Shown here: positions 31,397 to 39,434 of the stretch, in pieces
How positions within the stretch are numbered: position 1 is the stretch's first letter
Layout of the letters: every line of letters starts with the position of its first letter
DNA from: Thermobaculum terrenum ATCC BAA-798
Lineage (GTDB): Bacteria; Chloroflexota; Chloroflexia; Thermobaculales; Thermobaculaceae
Direction: 5' to 3'
NCBI RefSeq assembly: GCF_000025005.1
Contig: NC_013525.1
Coordinates: 1,142,501-1,206,500 of the forward strand
DNA: 64,000 nt
Translations under genes and position numbers: made by a program
The notes under the pieces: model-generated
The model's database searches: none
Told to the model about the DNA's origin: nothing
Seen by the model: only the letters and a program-made list of their open reading frames with translations

Positions 31397-31756
31397 ATGA
31401 ACTTTATCTTGCGGTGGCTAATTACATCTGTTGCCCTACTTGTGGCGGTGTATGTGGTACCTGGTATAAGGGTTGCTGAGAATGCTTTTGTATCCATAGT
31501 GGTCATGGCTTTGGTTTTAGGTCTGATAAATGCATTTGTAAAACCCGTTCTTGAGTTCCTATCGTGTGGGTTGATTATTTTGACTCTAGGCCTATTTCTG
31601 TTGGTCCTCAATGCATTGATGTTTTGGCTGGCTTCCTTTGTGACTACAAACATATTAGATGTTGGCTTCTACGTAGATGGATTTTGGCCCGCCCTTTTAG
31701 GTTCAATAGTTGTTAGTCTGGTCAGCTTTGTATTGTCGATTGTTGTAGGGGATTAA
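31397..31756 (+). CDS. Four-helix membrane protein of the phage holin IV-like family (PF04020)
   Basis: This 119-residue protein has four membrane helices and the family pattern LGLINAFVKPVLEFLSCGLIILTLGLF. The family name refers to similarity with phage holins, but chromosomal members are widespread and are not lysis genes. AAGGAG precedes the ATG. It lies 45 bases after the GH3 gene, possibly co-transcribed. Function unknown. Confidence 0.85.
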   Translation: MNFILRWLITSVALLVAVYVVPGIRVAENAFVSIVVMALVLGLINAFVKPVLEFLSCGLIILTLGLFLLVLNALMFWLASFVTTNILDVGFYVDGFWPALLGSIVVSLVSFVLSIVVGD

Positions 31757-31764
31757 TAAATATA

Positions 31765-31802
31765 GGAGTGGCCAGCAACGTTTACCTGTTGCCGGCCACT
31801 CC
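31765..31802. terminator. Bidirectional terminator hairpin
   Basis: Arms 31765-31779 and 31788-31802 pair over 15 bases with one mismatch and an 8-base loop. It lies between the convergent holin-like gene and the glycosidase operon end. Confidence 0.75.
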
Positions 31803-31816
31803 CTAAATGCTACGTG

Positions 31817-33397
31817 CTATTTGCCGAAGCCCCAGGGCGTTATCACTCTGCCGCCGTTAGCTTTCTGTCCAGTGCCCCAGAAAGGTGCAAAGTTATACCC
31901 TCCTGAGAAAACCATGCCTGCTTCTTTGGTCCAGTAATACATACCTCTCCCCTGGTCTCCGGTATCGTTAATTGCAAAGGCGAAGTGTGTAGTAATTGTT
32001 TCTCCTCTTCTAAGTTCTTCCAATTTCTGCCAGAGTGGTGAGATATCCTTCCAAGCTATGGCTATCTCGTATGTAGTTATTTTATTAGTTTCATCTCTTA
32101 CTATCTTTATCTTACCGTCTGTGCCACCTCTAGGGGATGCGTTCATCGGCCCGAGCGGAGGGTTCGTATCGGGATTAGTAGGATAGTAAGTCTGGTAGTT
32201 GGTCCCCGGGGCCGTTTGACGATATAGCTCCGGCATGTTCCCTTGAGCTAACGTAGCTATAAACAAGTGATCCATATCAGAAGCCAACGCCTTTTCGTAT
32301 TCAGGATCTCCCACTAACAAGTCATCAGGCAGATTTTTCTTAATGGTATCGAAAGCCATCTGTATGCTATCGGCATAGAATGCGAAAGCATATGGATCCT
32401 CATCGAATGGCTTGTTAGAGGATTGTTGCTGATCAGGTACTTGAGCTGCTAGATAAAAGTAATTCTTATCCCATGCAGTCCAAACCTTGTCCGAAGGAAG
32501 ACCCCCATTGCCATCTGGGTCTATGGACACGGGCGTTATATCTTGCCAATCTGATAGATCCCCATCTATGTTGATCCTGTGATAAGGAGCATATGCTACC
32601 TGTACTATTTGGTTGCCTGACTGCTGTGTCTGGTAACCACTATTTATATTTACTACTTCTGCCTCCCAAACTATGTTGTACTTGTTGTCTGTATTTGGTA
32701 GAGCCCTCTTTGCCTTAAACCTTAGTACCTTTACCTGCCCAGGTTGCATTACACCTGTACTGGCTTCATCCCTGATAAGTAGCCAATCGGAGGGCACTTG
32801 AATCTTTACCGAAGCCGCTACTTGATTGGGTGAAGCATTTTCAACTCTAACCTTAACGGTGGAGTTTCTTGAAATAGGCTTGGTAAATGATAGTGGATTG
32901 ACTATGAGTGGATTATCTAGATTGAAGTGAGCCTTGCGTAATATGCTCTCTAGATGTTTGGGAGATTGCTCACTGACGATGTATATGGTCTGCCAAGGTT
33001 CTGCTGATATTGTTGCTACATTTGACCTGCCGTCGAATAGCGGCGTTCCTAGGTAGTCATAAATCTTCAGCCCTCTAGCGTTCGGGATCTCTATGGTACC
33101 ACTGAAGTCTTGATCTAGGTAAATAGCTGCTGTAGCTTTACTATCGTCATTTCTTCGGAACAAGAATCCCCAAGTTGACTTTGAATTAGGGAATAGTTCC
33201 TTAACGAGCTTGCTATCCTCCAGGAAGTGAGTCATGGCTGAGTAAGCTACTACTGCAGGCTTGGGGGGTATTAGTTTCTGTATCGTATATGTTGTACTCT
33301 CCTCCTGAGTAGCCTGAACCGTATGATAGTGCAAACCAGAAGATGCGTATTGGCATATTACCTGCACCCAGAATGTGAAGGAGGTATGTAGGAGCAA
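31817..33397 (-). CDS. C-terminal fragment of a secreted glycosidase (CBM9-like), out of frame with its N-terminal part
   Basis: This 526-codon frame is the continuation of the glycosidase gene at 33213-35054. True homology seems to begin at about residue 46 (KPAVVAYSAMTHFL), the residues before that being an artefact of the alternative frame. It holds the end of the barrel and beta-rich linker, an NEW3-like segment (RVENASPNQVAASVKIQVPSDW), and a CBM9-like domain starting INIDGDLSDWQDI and ending near residue 526. If a +1 shift occurs at the C6 tract (33268-33263), the fused product would be 1078 residues. On its own it has no ribosome binding site or signal peptide and is unlikely to be made. 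Confidence 0.75.
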   Translation of the reverse strand: MLLHTSFTFWVQVICQYASSGLHYHTVQATQEESTTYTIQKLIPPKPAVVAYSAMTHFLEDSKLVKELFPNSKSTWGFLFRRNDDSKATAAIYLDQDFSGTIEIPNARGLKIYDYLGTPLFDGRSNVATISAEPWQTIYIVSEQSPKHLESILRKAHFNLDNPLIVNPLSFTKPISRNSTVKVRVENASPNQVAASVKIQVPSDWLLIRDEASTGVMQPGQVKVLRFKAKRALPNTDNKYNIVWEAEVVNINSGYQTQQSGNQIVQVAYAPYHRINIDGDLSDWQDITPVSIDPDGNGGLPSDKVWTAWDKNYFYLAAQVPDQQQSSNKPFDEDPYAFAFYADSIQMAFDTIKKNLPDDLLVGDPEYEKALASDMDHLFIATLAQGNMPELYRQTAPGTNYQTYYPTNPDTNPPLGPMNASPRGGTDGKIKIVRDETNKITTYEIAIAWKDISPLWQKLEELRRGETITTHFAFAINDTGDQGRGMYYWTKEAGMVFSGGYNFAPFWGTGQKANGGRVITPWGFGK

Positions 33398-35054
33398 TAG
33401 TTCTAGCTACTTCGTAAGGCCGCTCTTGCTCTGGCAAGTCAGGGAAATAAGACTCAGATGTTCCTAGCTCTGTTTGCCATAATCCAGCTCGGCCGTGTGT
33501 CCTGGACCAGAGTTTATCCATAGCTGCTTGGGTTTTGATTGCTGCTAGTTGGGCTGCGTCTGGTATTCCGTATGCATGGTTCACGGAGCCATCAATGTAT
33601 CCACCGTAGTATCTATTGTTGAGACACCCCTTACAATAGACTACGTCTTTGTTGTAGGTTGTTGACCCTCCACCTATAAGATTTACATCAGGAAAATCTT
33701 TCTTGACTTTGTCCCATATCAGCTTAGTCATTATTCTATAATCTTGTGCATCACATGTAGTCCAAGTCCACCCATGTACCCATGGTTCATTCCATAGCTC
33801 CCAATCCTTAACAAGGTCGTGCAAAGGAGCTATTGCGTGGTACACCATATTGGCATGTGCTTCCATATCCTTGGGACAATTAGCATGTCTAGGTAGGGGT
33901 TCACCATTTGGTCCTGGTCTAACGTTCCAAGGCATATTGTAATTTATATAGCCCAGAGGGTAGATGCCATGACTCATCCAGCTCAAGACTTCTTCCCGAG
34001 CTCGGCTTATTTCCCTGTCACCCCAATAGACGCCGGGTTCCGGGTTGAGGATAGGTGGATCCACTGAGTTTATGCCTCTTGTCCACTTGACCCCGATTTT
34101 CTCTCCTATCTGCATCTGGATATTCATATCACCTTCGGATCTAAATCCCAGACCGAAGTGGGAGTAGTATCTCAAGCCATCGTGTGGGGGCCAAATGATG
34201 CCGAGCCCCATATCCTTCTGGGCCAATAATGTACCTTCTTCGTTTAGGACCTCTACTTGTACTCGATAGTAATTAGGTTGTTTTATTTTGCCCAATGGTA
34301 CCTTGACCAACTTCTGTTCATTACCTTTTAGATCTATTTCGTAAGAGCCCTGAGATACTAAGTCGGTACCTCTTGCCAGTAGCTTCCAGTTCAGTGTGAG
34401 AGTTATGGGGTTGGAAGACTTATTGATAACACCTAAGGCTATCTTAGGCTTTGCTGGGTTGCCAGGTCTTACTATGTACAGCCCTGTTGGATCATCATAG
34501 CCAAGCCTATTTATGATAGGTGGGAAAGTTACCTCTTCAGGATACAAGCTATCGCTAGGTATTACCTCTCTTGGCTGGGAGGGGCTGGACCATTCTAACT
34601 TTGCCATAGCTCCTCCACCTGCTTGGTAATATTCCATTATCAGATCGTACTTTTGCCCAGCTTGCAGTTGAATTGATGCTGACCACTCTGTAGGCGCTTG
34701 GTCAACCCACTTATCGATCAGGAGTTGCCCGTTAACCCACAGCCTTACACCGTCATCGGTAGTTGTGTAAAAGGTATACATTTCCGAGTACTTTGGCTCT
34801 ATCTTTCCGTACCAGCGTGCTGAGAAGTCGTATGGTGGTATGGAGGGGTCGGGTGGTCCAGAGCTCCAGTCGAAATCTATATTGGGATCTATCCTAGTAA
34901 CTTTCAGGTCTGTGAGGTCTTTGTCTGCAAAGTATTGTGCATTTAGGCCGTGTTCTGCTGCATTAGCTCTGACTACATTGTTTTGTTTGGGTAATAGCAT
35001 AAATGCGAATAGGGTTGCTAAGATGACATGGATGAGTTTGGTTCTGAATAGCAT
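33213..35054 (-). CDS. Secreted PA14-GH-A glycosidase, N-terminal part, truncated by frameshift
   Basis: The 613 codons start with a signal peptide (residues 1-32), then a PA14 carbohydrate-binding domain (about 33-175, with DDGVRLWVNGQLLIDKW), a beta-sandwich, and a TIM barrel of the GH-A clan (about 290-600). The acid/base is E423 in LWNEPW and the nucleophile E529 in WQTELGTSES, a spacing normal for GH39-like enzymes. After T596-P597 the frame runs into 16 unrelated residues and stops. It is the fourth gene of the operon with the ABC importer (24-base gap) and has AAGGAG upstream. The substrate is probably a plant cell-wall polysaccharide. Confidence 0.8.
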   Translation of the reverse strand: MLFRTKLIHVILATLFAFMLLPKQNNVVRANAAEHGLNAQYFADKDLTDLKVTRIDPNIDFDWSSGPPDPSIPPYDFSARWYGKIEPKYSEMYTFYTTTDDGVRLWVNGQLLIDKWVDQAPTEWSASIQLQAGQKYDLIMEYYQAGGGAMAKLEWSSPSQPREVIPSDSLYPEEVTFPPIINRLGYDDPTGLYIVRPGNPAKPKIALGVINKSSNPITLTLNWKLLARGTDLVSQGSYEIDLKGNEQKLVKVPLGKIKQPNYYRVQVEVLNEEGTLLAQKDMGLGIIWPPHDGLRYYSHFGLGFRSEGDMNIQMQIGEKIGVKWTRGINSVDPPILNPEPGVYWGDREISRAREEVLSWMSHGIYPLGYINYNMPWNVRPGPNGEPLPRHANCPKDMEAHANMVYHAIAPLHDLVKDWELWNEPWVHGWTWTTCDAQDYRIMTKLIWDKVKKDFPDVNLIGGGSTTYNKDVVYCKGCLNNRYYGGYIDGSVNHAYGIPDAAQLAAIKTQAAMDKLWSRTHGRAGLWQTELGTSESYFPDLPEQERPYEVARTIAPTYLLHILGAGNMPIRIFWFALSYGSGYSGGEYNIYDTETNTPQACSSSLLSHDSLPGG

Positions 35055-35078
35055 TTAGACTACTCCTTCCTGCGATTC

Positions 35079-36020
35079 CTATGACTGCATTAGTCCAGTG
35101 AGGTTTATGGATTGGAGTATGTGCCTCTGAAGGAAGAAGAAAAGTACTAGAGGTGGTATCGCGGCTATGGCATCCGCTGCAATGGTCATATCAAGTGCTC
35201 CCCCTCCACCAGGGCCACCTGAGAAGGTAAACAGTGCTACCATTATCGGCCATTTATCTTCAGCACCCGTAAGTACAAGAAATGGCCAGAAGAAGTCATT
35301 CCATGACCCCATTATGGCTCCGATAGTCATCACGATTATCGCAGCCTTAGCCATAGGCAGTACTATCCATATAAGTGATTGAATGGAATTGGCTCCATCT
35401 AGGTTTGCGGCATCTGTCAGATCCTTGGGTATGGCATCGAAGAAAAGTTTCATCATAAATATTCCGAATCCGTTGGTTGCTCCCGGAAGCCATATTGCCC
35501 AGTAGGTTTGAAGAAGTGATACATGAATAATCGGAACCTTAGCAACAGTTAGATACAGTGGTACTAACAACATTGCTCCTGGCACCATGATGGTGCTAAA
35601 GAACAAGAATAGAATCACGTTACCAAAAACAGGTCTAAGCTTGGAGAGAGAGTAGGCCGCTGTTACTGTAACAAGCATGCCGGTTACCCAGCTGCCTGCA
35701 GCTATTATTAGTGTATTAGAGAAGTATTTGATGAAATTGAACTGTTGCCAGGCAGCTATGTAGTTGTCCAAACTGAAGTGCCTAGGAAACCATGTTGGAG
35801 GTATTTGCAAGAACTCTACAGGGCTTTTCATCGGGCCTGTAAATAGCCAGTACAAGGGGAAAACTATAGTGAGAGAGAATGCTACCAGGAATAAGAAAAT
35901 GAGGTAGTATATAGCTTTGATTTTGGGATTTCTAAGTTCTACAGGCGATATTAGTGTTCTATTCTTACCCTCGCTGGAGCTGATCCTTCTCCATATTCGG
36001 GTTTGCGAAATAACTGCCAT
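35079..36020 (-). CDS. Sugar ABC transporter permease (MalG type)
   Basis: This is the second inner-membrane subunit of a carbohydrate importer (CUT1 type), 313 residues with six predicted helices. The EAA loop is DAANLDGANSIQSLIWIVLP. GGGGGAG precedes the ATG. It lies 11 bases after the first permease gene and 24 bases before the secreted glycosidase gene. No ATPase gene is in the operon. Confidence 0.93.
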   Translation of the reverse strand: MAVISQTRIWRRISSSEGKNRTLISPVELRNPKIKAIYYLIFLFLVAFSLTIVFPLYWLFTGPMKSPVEFLQIPPTWFPRHFSLDNYIAAWQQFNFIKYFSNTLIIAAGSWVTGMLVTVTAAYSLSKLRPVFGNVILFLFFSTIMVPGAMLLVPLYLTVAKVPIIHVSLLQTYWAIWLPGATNGFGIFMMKLFFDAIPKDLTDAANLDGANSIQSLIWIVLPMAKAAIIVMTIGAIMGSWNDFFWPFLVLTGAEDKWPIMVALFTFSGGPGGGGALDMTIAADAIAAIPPLVLFFFLQRHILQSINLTGLMQS

Positions 36021-36031
36021 TCTACTCCCCC

Positions 36032-36955
36032 TTAAGATTCCTGCTTCTTGAAGAAGGTCATCCGCATGTACATGATCGAGAAGGCTGATAAGAATATAAA
36101 TAGGATGACACCCAGAGCGCTTGCTTTACCGAATTCGTTGTATTGGAAAGCATATCTATAGAGTAAGAGCATCAGGGTCACACTGGCGTTATTTGGCCCT
36201 CCGTCTGTCAAAGCAAAAACCTCTGTAAAGATTTGCATGGTGCCTATGATCTGTCCTACCAGGAACAACCACATAATGGGACGAATTTGAGGAATTGTTA
36301 TATATATCGCTCTCTGCAGTATGTTGGCTCCGTCTAACTCAGCAGCTTCGTACAGATCAGATGGTACGGCATTCAACGCTGCGAGATAGTAAAGCATTGT
36401 GCCGCCCATACCACCCCATGTGGTCATGATAAGTATTGATGGGATGACAGTTTTTTCAGATTCGAGCCAATTAATAGGGTTAAGTCCTACCATATGTAAG
36501 ATGGTATTAGCTAAGCCTCCTTCCGGCTGGTATATCCATCCCCATAGGAGAGCGGTAACTATTGGTGGAAGGACAGCTGGCAGATAAAACGCAGTTCGCA
36601 GGTAGGACTTCATAGGCATCTCATTCACAGCTATTGCGAATATAACGGGTATTATGTATGCAAATAGAGCTGCCAGTATCGTGTAGTAGAGGGTATTCCG
36701 CCAAGCAGTGAAGAACAAAGGATCAGTGATAACATCCCTGAAGTTTTGTAGCCCTACACATCTGGGCTGAAAGCTAAGATCAACATGCTGGAAGCTAACA
36801 ATAAAGGCTTGTAGTATTGGCCACCATAAGAACACTGCAAAGAGTACTAGCGCAGGCACTATGTAAAGGTATGCAACTACATTGCGCCTCACCCTGTAGG
36901 ACAATACTCTGATCATAAATGAGCTTTGTAAGCCCTGCCTGGTAGCTACTTTCAT
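36032..36955 (-). CDS. Sugar ABC transporter permease (MalF type)
   Basis: This is the first permease subunit of the same importer. The EAA loop is EAAELDGANILQRAIYITIP. The open frame extends to 36994, but ATG at 36955 overlaps the binding-protein stop codon as ATGA and has AGGAG six bases upstream, so the 307-residue product from 36955 is preferred. A strong hairpin lies within the upstream gene 31 bases before this start. Confidence 0.92.
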   Translation of the reverse strand: MKVATRQGLQSSFMIRVLSYRVRRNVVAYLYIVPALVLFAVFLWWPILQAFIVSFQHVDLSFQPRCVGLQNFRDVITDPLFFTAWRNTLYYTILAALFAYIIPVIFAIAVNEMPMKSYLRTAFYLPAVLPPIVTALLWGWIYQPEGGLANTILHMVGLNPINWLESEKTVIPSILIMTTWGGMGGTMLYYLAALNAVPSDLYEAAELDGANILQRAIYITIPQIRPIMWLFLVGQIIGTMQIFTEVFALTDGGPNNASVTLMLLLYRYAFQYNEFGKASALGVILFIFLSAFSIMYMRMTFFKKQES

Positions 36956-38544
36956 TCTCGACTCCTGCACGTGTGTGGTATATAAGCTGGACAAGCTCTC
37001 ATAGAGAGCTTGTCCAGCACACTAGTCTGGAAATCCTTTTGGGCTTTCATCAGCAAGGCTTCCATATCGACATTCTCTTTAGTTAGAACAGCCTGCACTA
37101 CTGGGTCTAGAGTTGCATACATCTTCTGAGTTTCAATTGGAGGTTCGGATTTCACTGCAATACGCTTCATTCCCTCTGTATAGGGTGTATAGTTCTCATT
37201 TGGCACTGTAGCGTACTTCTCAATAAGAGCTTCCAGCTGTTTTTGTAGTTCTCCTTCAAATATTGGTGGTGAAGGGAAACCTATTGATCTATTCAGAGCC
37301 CTATCCTTCTTATAGCCCGCCTCTACATTTTCTGGATAGAAGTTGGTAAACAGAACCCAGTCTATAGCTGCCTTTATCTGCTCGGGGGAAGACTTCTTAT
37401 TAAACATCCAGGCATATCCTCCCCCTAGCACGGCATTACCGCCACCTTGAGGAACTATACCTAGCCCAAAATCCTTTATATCTGCCTTGTACTTGGCTAG
37501 CTCGTCAGCCCCGGGTATACCACTTATCGCCATGGCAACCCTGCCAGTAGCTAGTAGTTGAGACTGCTTGCCCTGATCTAGTAGAGCTTGTGGAGTCATT
37601 GATTTGTCAACCCATTTCATGTCATGTAGTAGCTTTAGTATTTCTAGTCCTTTCCCCTTATCATTGAAGGTTGCAGTCCATTTACCATTTATCTGCTGCT
37701 CGGGGGTAGCCCCCATAGTGTACATAAGGGTCGTGAAATACCATCCACCTTGATTGTTCGTGCTTAGGAAGCAGAATCCTGGGATGCCAGTTTTCTCCAC
37801 AATCTGCTTTGCATACTGCCTGAGCTCATCCCAGGTGGTAGGTGGTTTATCAGGATCCAAACCCGCCTTCTCAAAAATCTTGCGATTATACGCTAAGCTT
37901 AGGGCATACATGCTGACTGGTACCCCGTAAATATGCCCCTGTTTGTCCTTAAGGACAGTAAGTGCTTCTGGACGAAACTCGTTGAAATATTTCCATTGTT
38001 TGATGTAATCAGTTATATCTGCTGCCACACCTTGCTCTATGAATTTCTGAGGCTCTGTAAACCAAACAGCGAACCCATCCTCAACTTTGTTTCCAGCTAT
38101 CTTAGCTGCGAAAGCTTGAGGATCATAACCGCCGGCATGTGGAGTAATCTTCACATTAGGAAAGATTGCATTGTATTTCTTGATCAAGTCCATGTAAAAA
38201 TCTCTATCTTGCTTGAGCCAGCCAGGGCCTGGACCATCTGTGACGGTTATGCTGACATTACCCTGCACAGGTATGAGTCCAAAGGGCAACGAGCTAGTGT
38301 TTCCTGTTGTAGCGGTGGCTACCGGCGAAGCTATTGGTGTAGGACTTGACATCGAGGTCGATGCTGCGGTGGGAGTAGGACTTGGAGCAGGAGATTGCCC
38401 CCCTACATTACTGGTAGGGGTATTCTGGGATGAACTCCCACAAGCTTCAAGCCACGCTCCACTAACAGCCGCCGCTAGGAGCGTCCCACCTAGCTTAAGG
38501 ATCCGTCTTCTACTAATATTGTGATTCCAAGGCTCGTCTGACAT
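36952..38544 (-). CDS. Sugar ABC transporter substrate-binding lipoprotein (Tat-exported)
   Basis: This extracellular solute-binding protein (family 1) is 530 residues. The N-terminus is SRRRILKLGG, a twin-arginine motif, followed by a hydrophobic segment and lipobox WLEAC with C35 as the lipidated residue. A Ser/Pro/Thr linker (about 36-88) precedes the mature domain, which has DGFAVWFTEPQKFIEQG and GLDPDKPPTTWDELRQYAKQI. The last 20 residues (MRACPAYIPHTCRSRE at the end) are encoded across a perfect hairpin and look non-conserved, so the gene may once have ended earlier. AGGAGG precedes the ATG. Confidence 0.92.
   Translation of the reverse strand: MSDEPWNHNISRRRILKLGGTLLAAAVSGAWLEACGSSSQNTPTSNVGGQSPAPSPTPTAASTSMSSPTPIASPVATATTGNTSSLPFGLIPVQGNVSITVTDGPGPGWLKQDRDFYMDLIKKYNAIFPNVKITPHAGGYDPQAFAAKIAGNKVEDGFAVWFTEPQKFIEQGVAADITDYIKQWKYFNEFRPEALTVLKDKQGHIYGVPVSMYALSLAYNRKIFEKAGLDPDKPPTTWDELRQYAKQIVEKTGIPGFCFLSTNNQGGWYFTTLMYTMGATPEQQINGKWTATFNDKGKGLEILKLLHDMKWVDKSMTPQALLDQGKQSQLLATGRVAMAISGIPGADELAKYKADIKDFGLGIVPQGGGNAVLGGGYAWMFNKKSSPEQIKAAIDWVLFTNFYPENVEAGYKKDRALNRSIGFPSPPIFEGELQKQLEALIEKYATVPNENYTPYTEGMKRIAVKSEPPIETQKMYATLDPVVQAVLTKENVDMEALLMKAQKDFQTSVLDKLSMRACPAYIPHTCRSRE
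36986..37018 (-). promoter_or_regulatory. Perfect 15-bp hairpin inside the 3' end of the binding-protein gene
   Basis: Arms 36986-37000 and 37004-37018 are perfectly complementary with a 3-base loop. No U tract follows on the minus strand, so it is more likely an mRNA-stabilising or processing element that raises binding protein over permease, as known between malE and malF-type genes. Confidence 0.65.
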
Positions 38545-38720
38545 GCAAATCCTCCTGCATTTATGTATTAGGTCTGAAGCCTAGATTTAGAACTTCAGGT
38601 ATGTAATTGGTATGCCACATGCCTTGAGTTAATAATATTGCAAAGTTTTTATCATGTCAATTATATAGATATGAATGTAATGGAATTGTGATATGACAAT
38701 ATATGGCAAATTAAGAAGGA

Positions 38721-38751
38721 AATGGGGACTTGAGATTCTCAAGTCCCCATT
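38721..38751 (-). terminator. Hairpin terminator after the DUF5666-like gene
   Basis: A 31-base inverted repeat, 15 complementary bases on each side of a single base (effective stem about 14). On the minus strand a T-rich stretch (CCTTCTTAATTTG) follows. It lies 35 bases after the stop at 38787. Confidence 0.75.
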
Positions 38752-38786
38752 CTCCCGGAGGGGTAGGTGATAGTCTCTTTGAAGTT

Positions 38787-39335
38787 CTAGCGGTTAGTAT
38801 CTTGGTTATTGATAAGTATTACGCGTGCATTAATGCTATTTCCCTGAGGTTTACCAACTACTTTGACTCTGTCTCCAACCTGTACAGCAGCTTGTTTAAT
38901 TCGTCCTGCTGTCACTATCTTGGTTTGTGGCTGGATATTTACTTTCCATACCTTTCCAGCTTTCGTCTCAACATCTACGCTATCGCTTGTGACTGCCTTT
39001 ACATTCCCTTGTATTACTCTTGGAATCAATCCTCTCGGTTTGGATGTGATTATCGGAAGGACCTTGCCTGTACGCTCTATTCTTTGCTTGATCTTCTCGG
39101 CTCTTTCCTGTGAAATTGCTCCATCCTTGACCGCTTGATCGATGACCTGCTCTTTGGCCTGTATGAGTGCTTTCTCTACATCTGCAGGAGATTTGCCAAG
39201 TAGTTGTGCTACTTTGTCTATGAATATGTCGTAGTAGTTCTTCTTCTGATCAGCTTGTGCCCTTGCGATACTCATTCCCGCCAAGAGAGTTACGGCTGCT
39301 AATGCAACCAACAGGTAGCTGATTCTCCTTCTCAT
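38787..39335 (-). CDS. Secreted DUF2680/DUF5666-like protein
   Basis: This 182-residue protein has a signal peptide cut near residue 28 (IARA-QA). Residues 32-95 are a helical DUF2680-like repeat (QLLGKSPADVEKALIQAKEQ, then AISQERAEKIKQRIE). Residues 105-175 form a small beta domain (VIQGNVKAVTSDSVDVETKAG ... VQVGDRVKVVG) resembling DUF5666, an OB-like fold. It lies downstream of an HK/RR pair with three 11-bp-spaced repeats in its promoter, so it is a likely target of that regulator. The function is unknown; a periplasmic or surface stress role is inference. Confidence 0.8.
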   Translation of the reverse strand: MRRRISYLLVALAAVTLLAGMSIARAQADQKKNYYDIFIDKVAQLLGKSPADVEKALIQAKEQVIDQAVKDGAISQERAEKIKQRIERTGKVLPIITSKPRGLIPRVIQGNVKAVTSDSVDVETKAGKVWKVNIQPQTKIVTAGRIKQAAVQVGDRVKVVGKPQGNSINARVILINNQDTNR

Positions 39336-39402
39336 GAGCTACTCCATGCGACTTCAAATACCAATTTCCGCGTAATATTTTGCTCTTGTAGTTTCAATTG
39401 AA

Positions 39403-39430
39403 GGTAAGACTAAGATAAGAAAATGATAAG
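39403..39430 (-). promoter_or_regulatory. Three 11-bp-spaced direct repeats, probable OmpR-family regulator site
   Basis: On the minus strand CTTATC, CTTATC and CTTACC begin exactly 11 bases apart (plus-strand hexamers at 39403, 39414, 39425). Head-to-tail repeats of one helical turn are the usual PhoB/OmpR recognition pattern. They lie about 70-95 bases upstream of the secreted-protein ATG, just past the end of the HK gene. Confidence 0.6.
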
Positions 39431-39434
39431 AAAA

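Noticed and set aside
31397-31756. Reading the PF04020 protein as a phage lysis holin
   Set aside because: No lysis, capsid or integrase genes nearby; this family is widespread on chromosomes.
36952-36994. Apparent 43-base overlap of binding-protein and permease genes
   Set aside because: Explained by the wrong permease start; ATG at 36955 gives a normal ATGA overlap with a good ribosome binding site.
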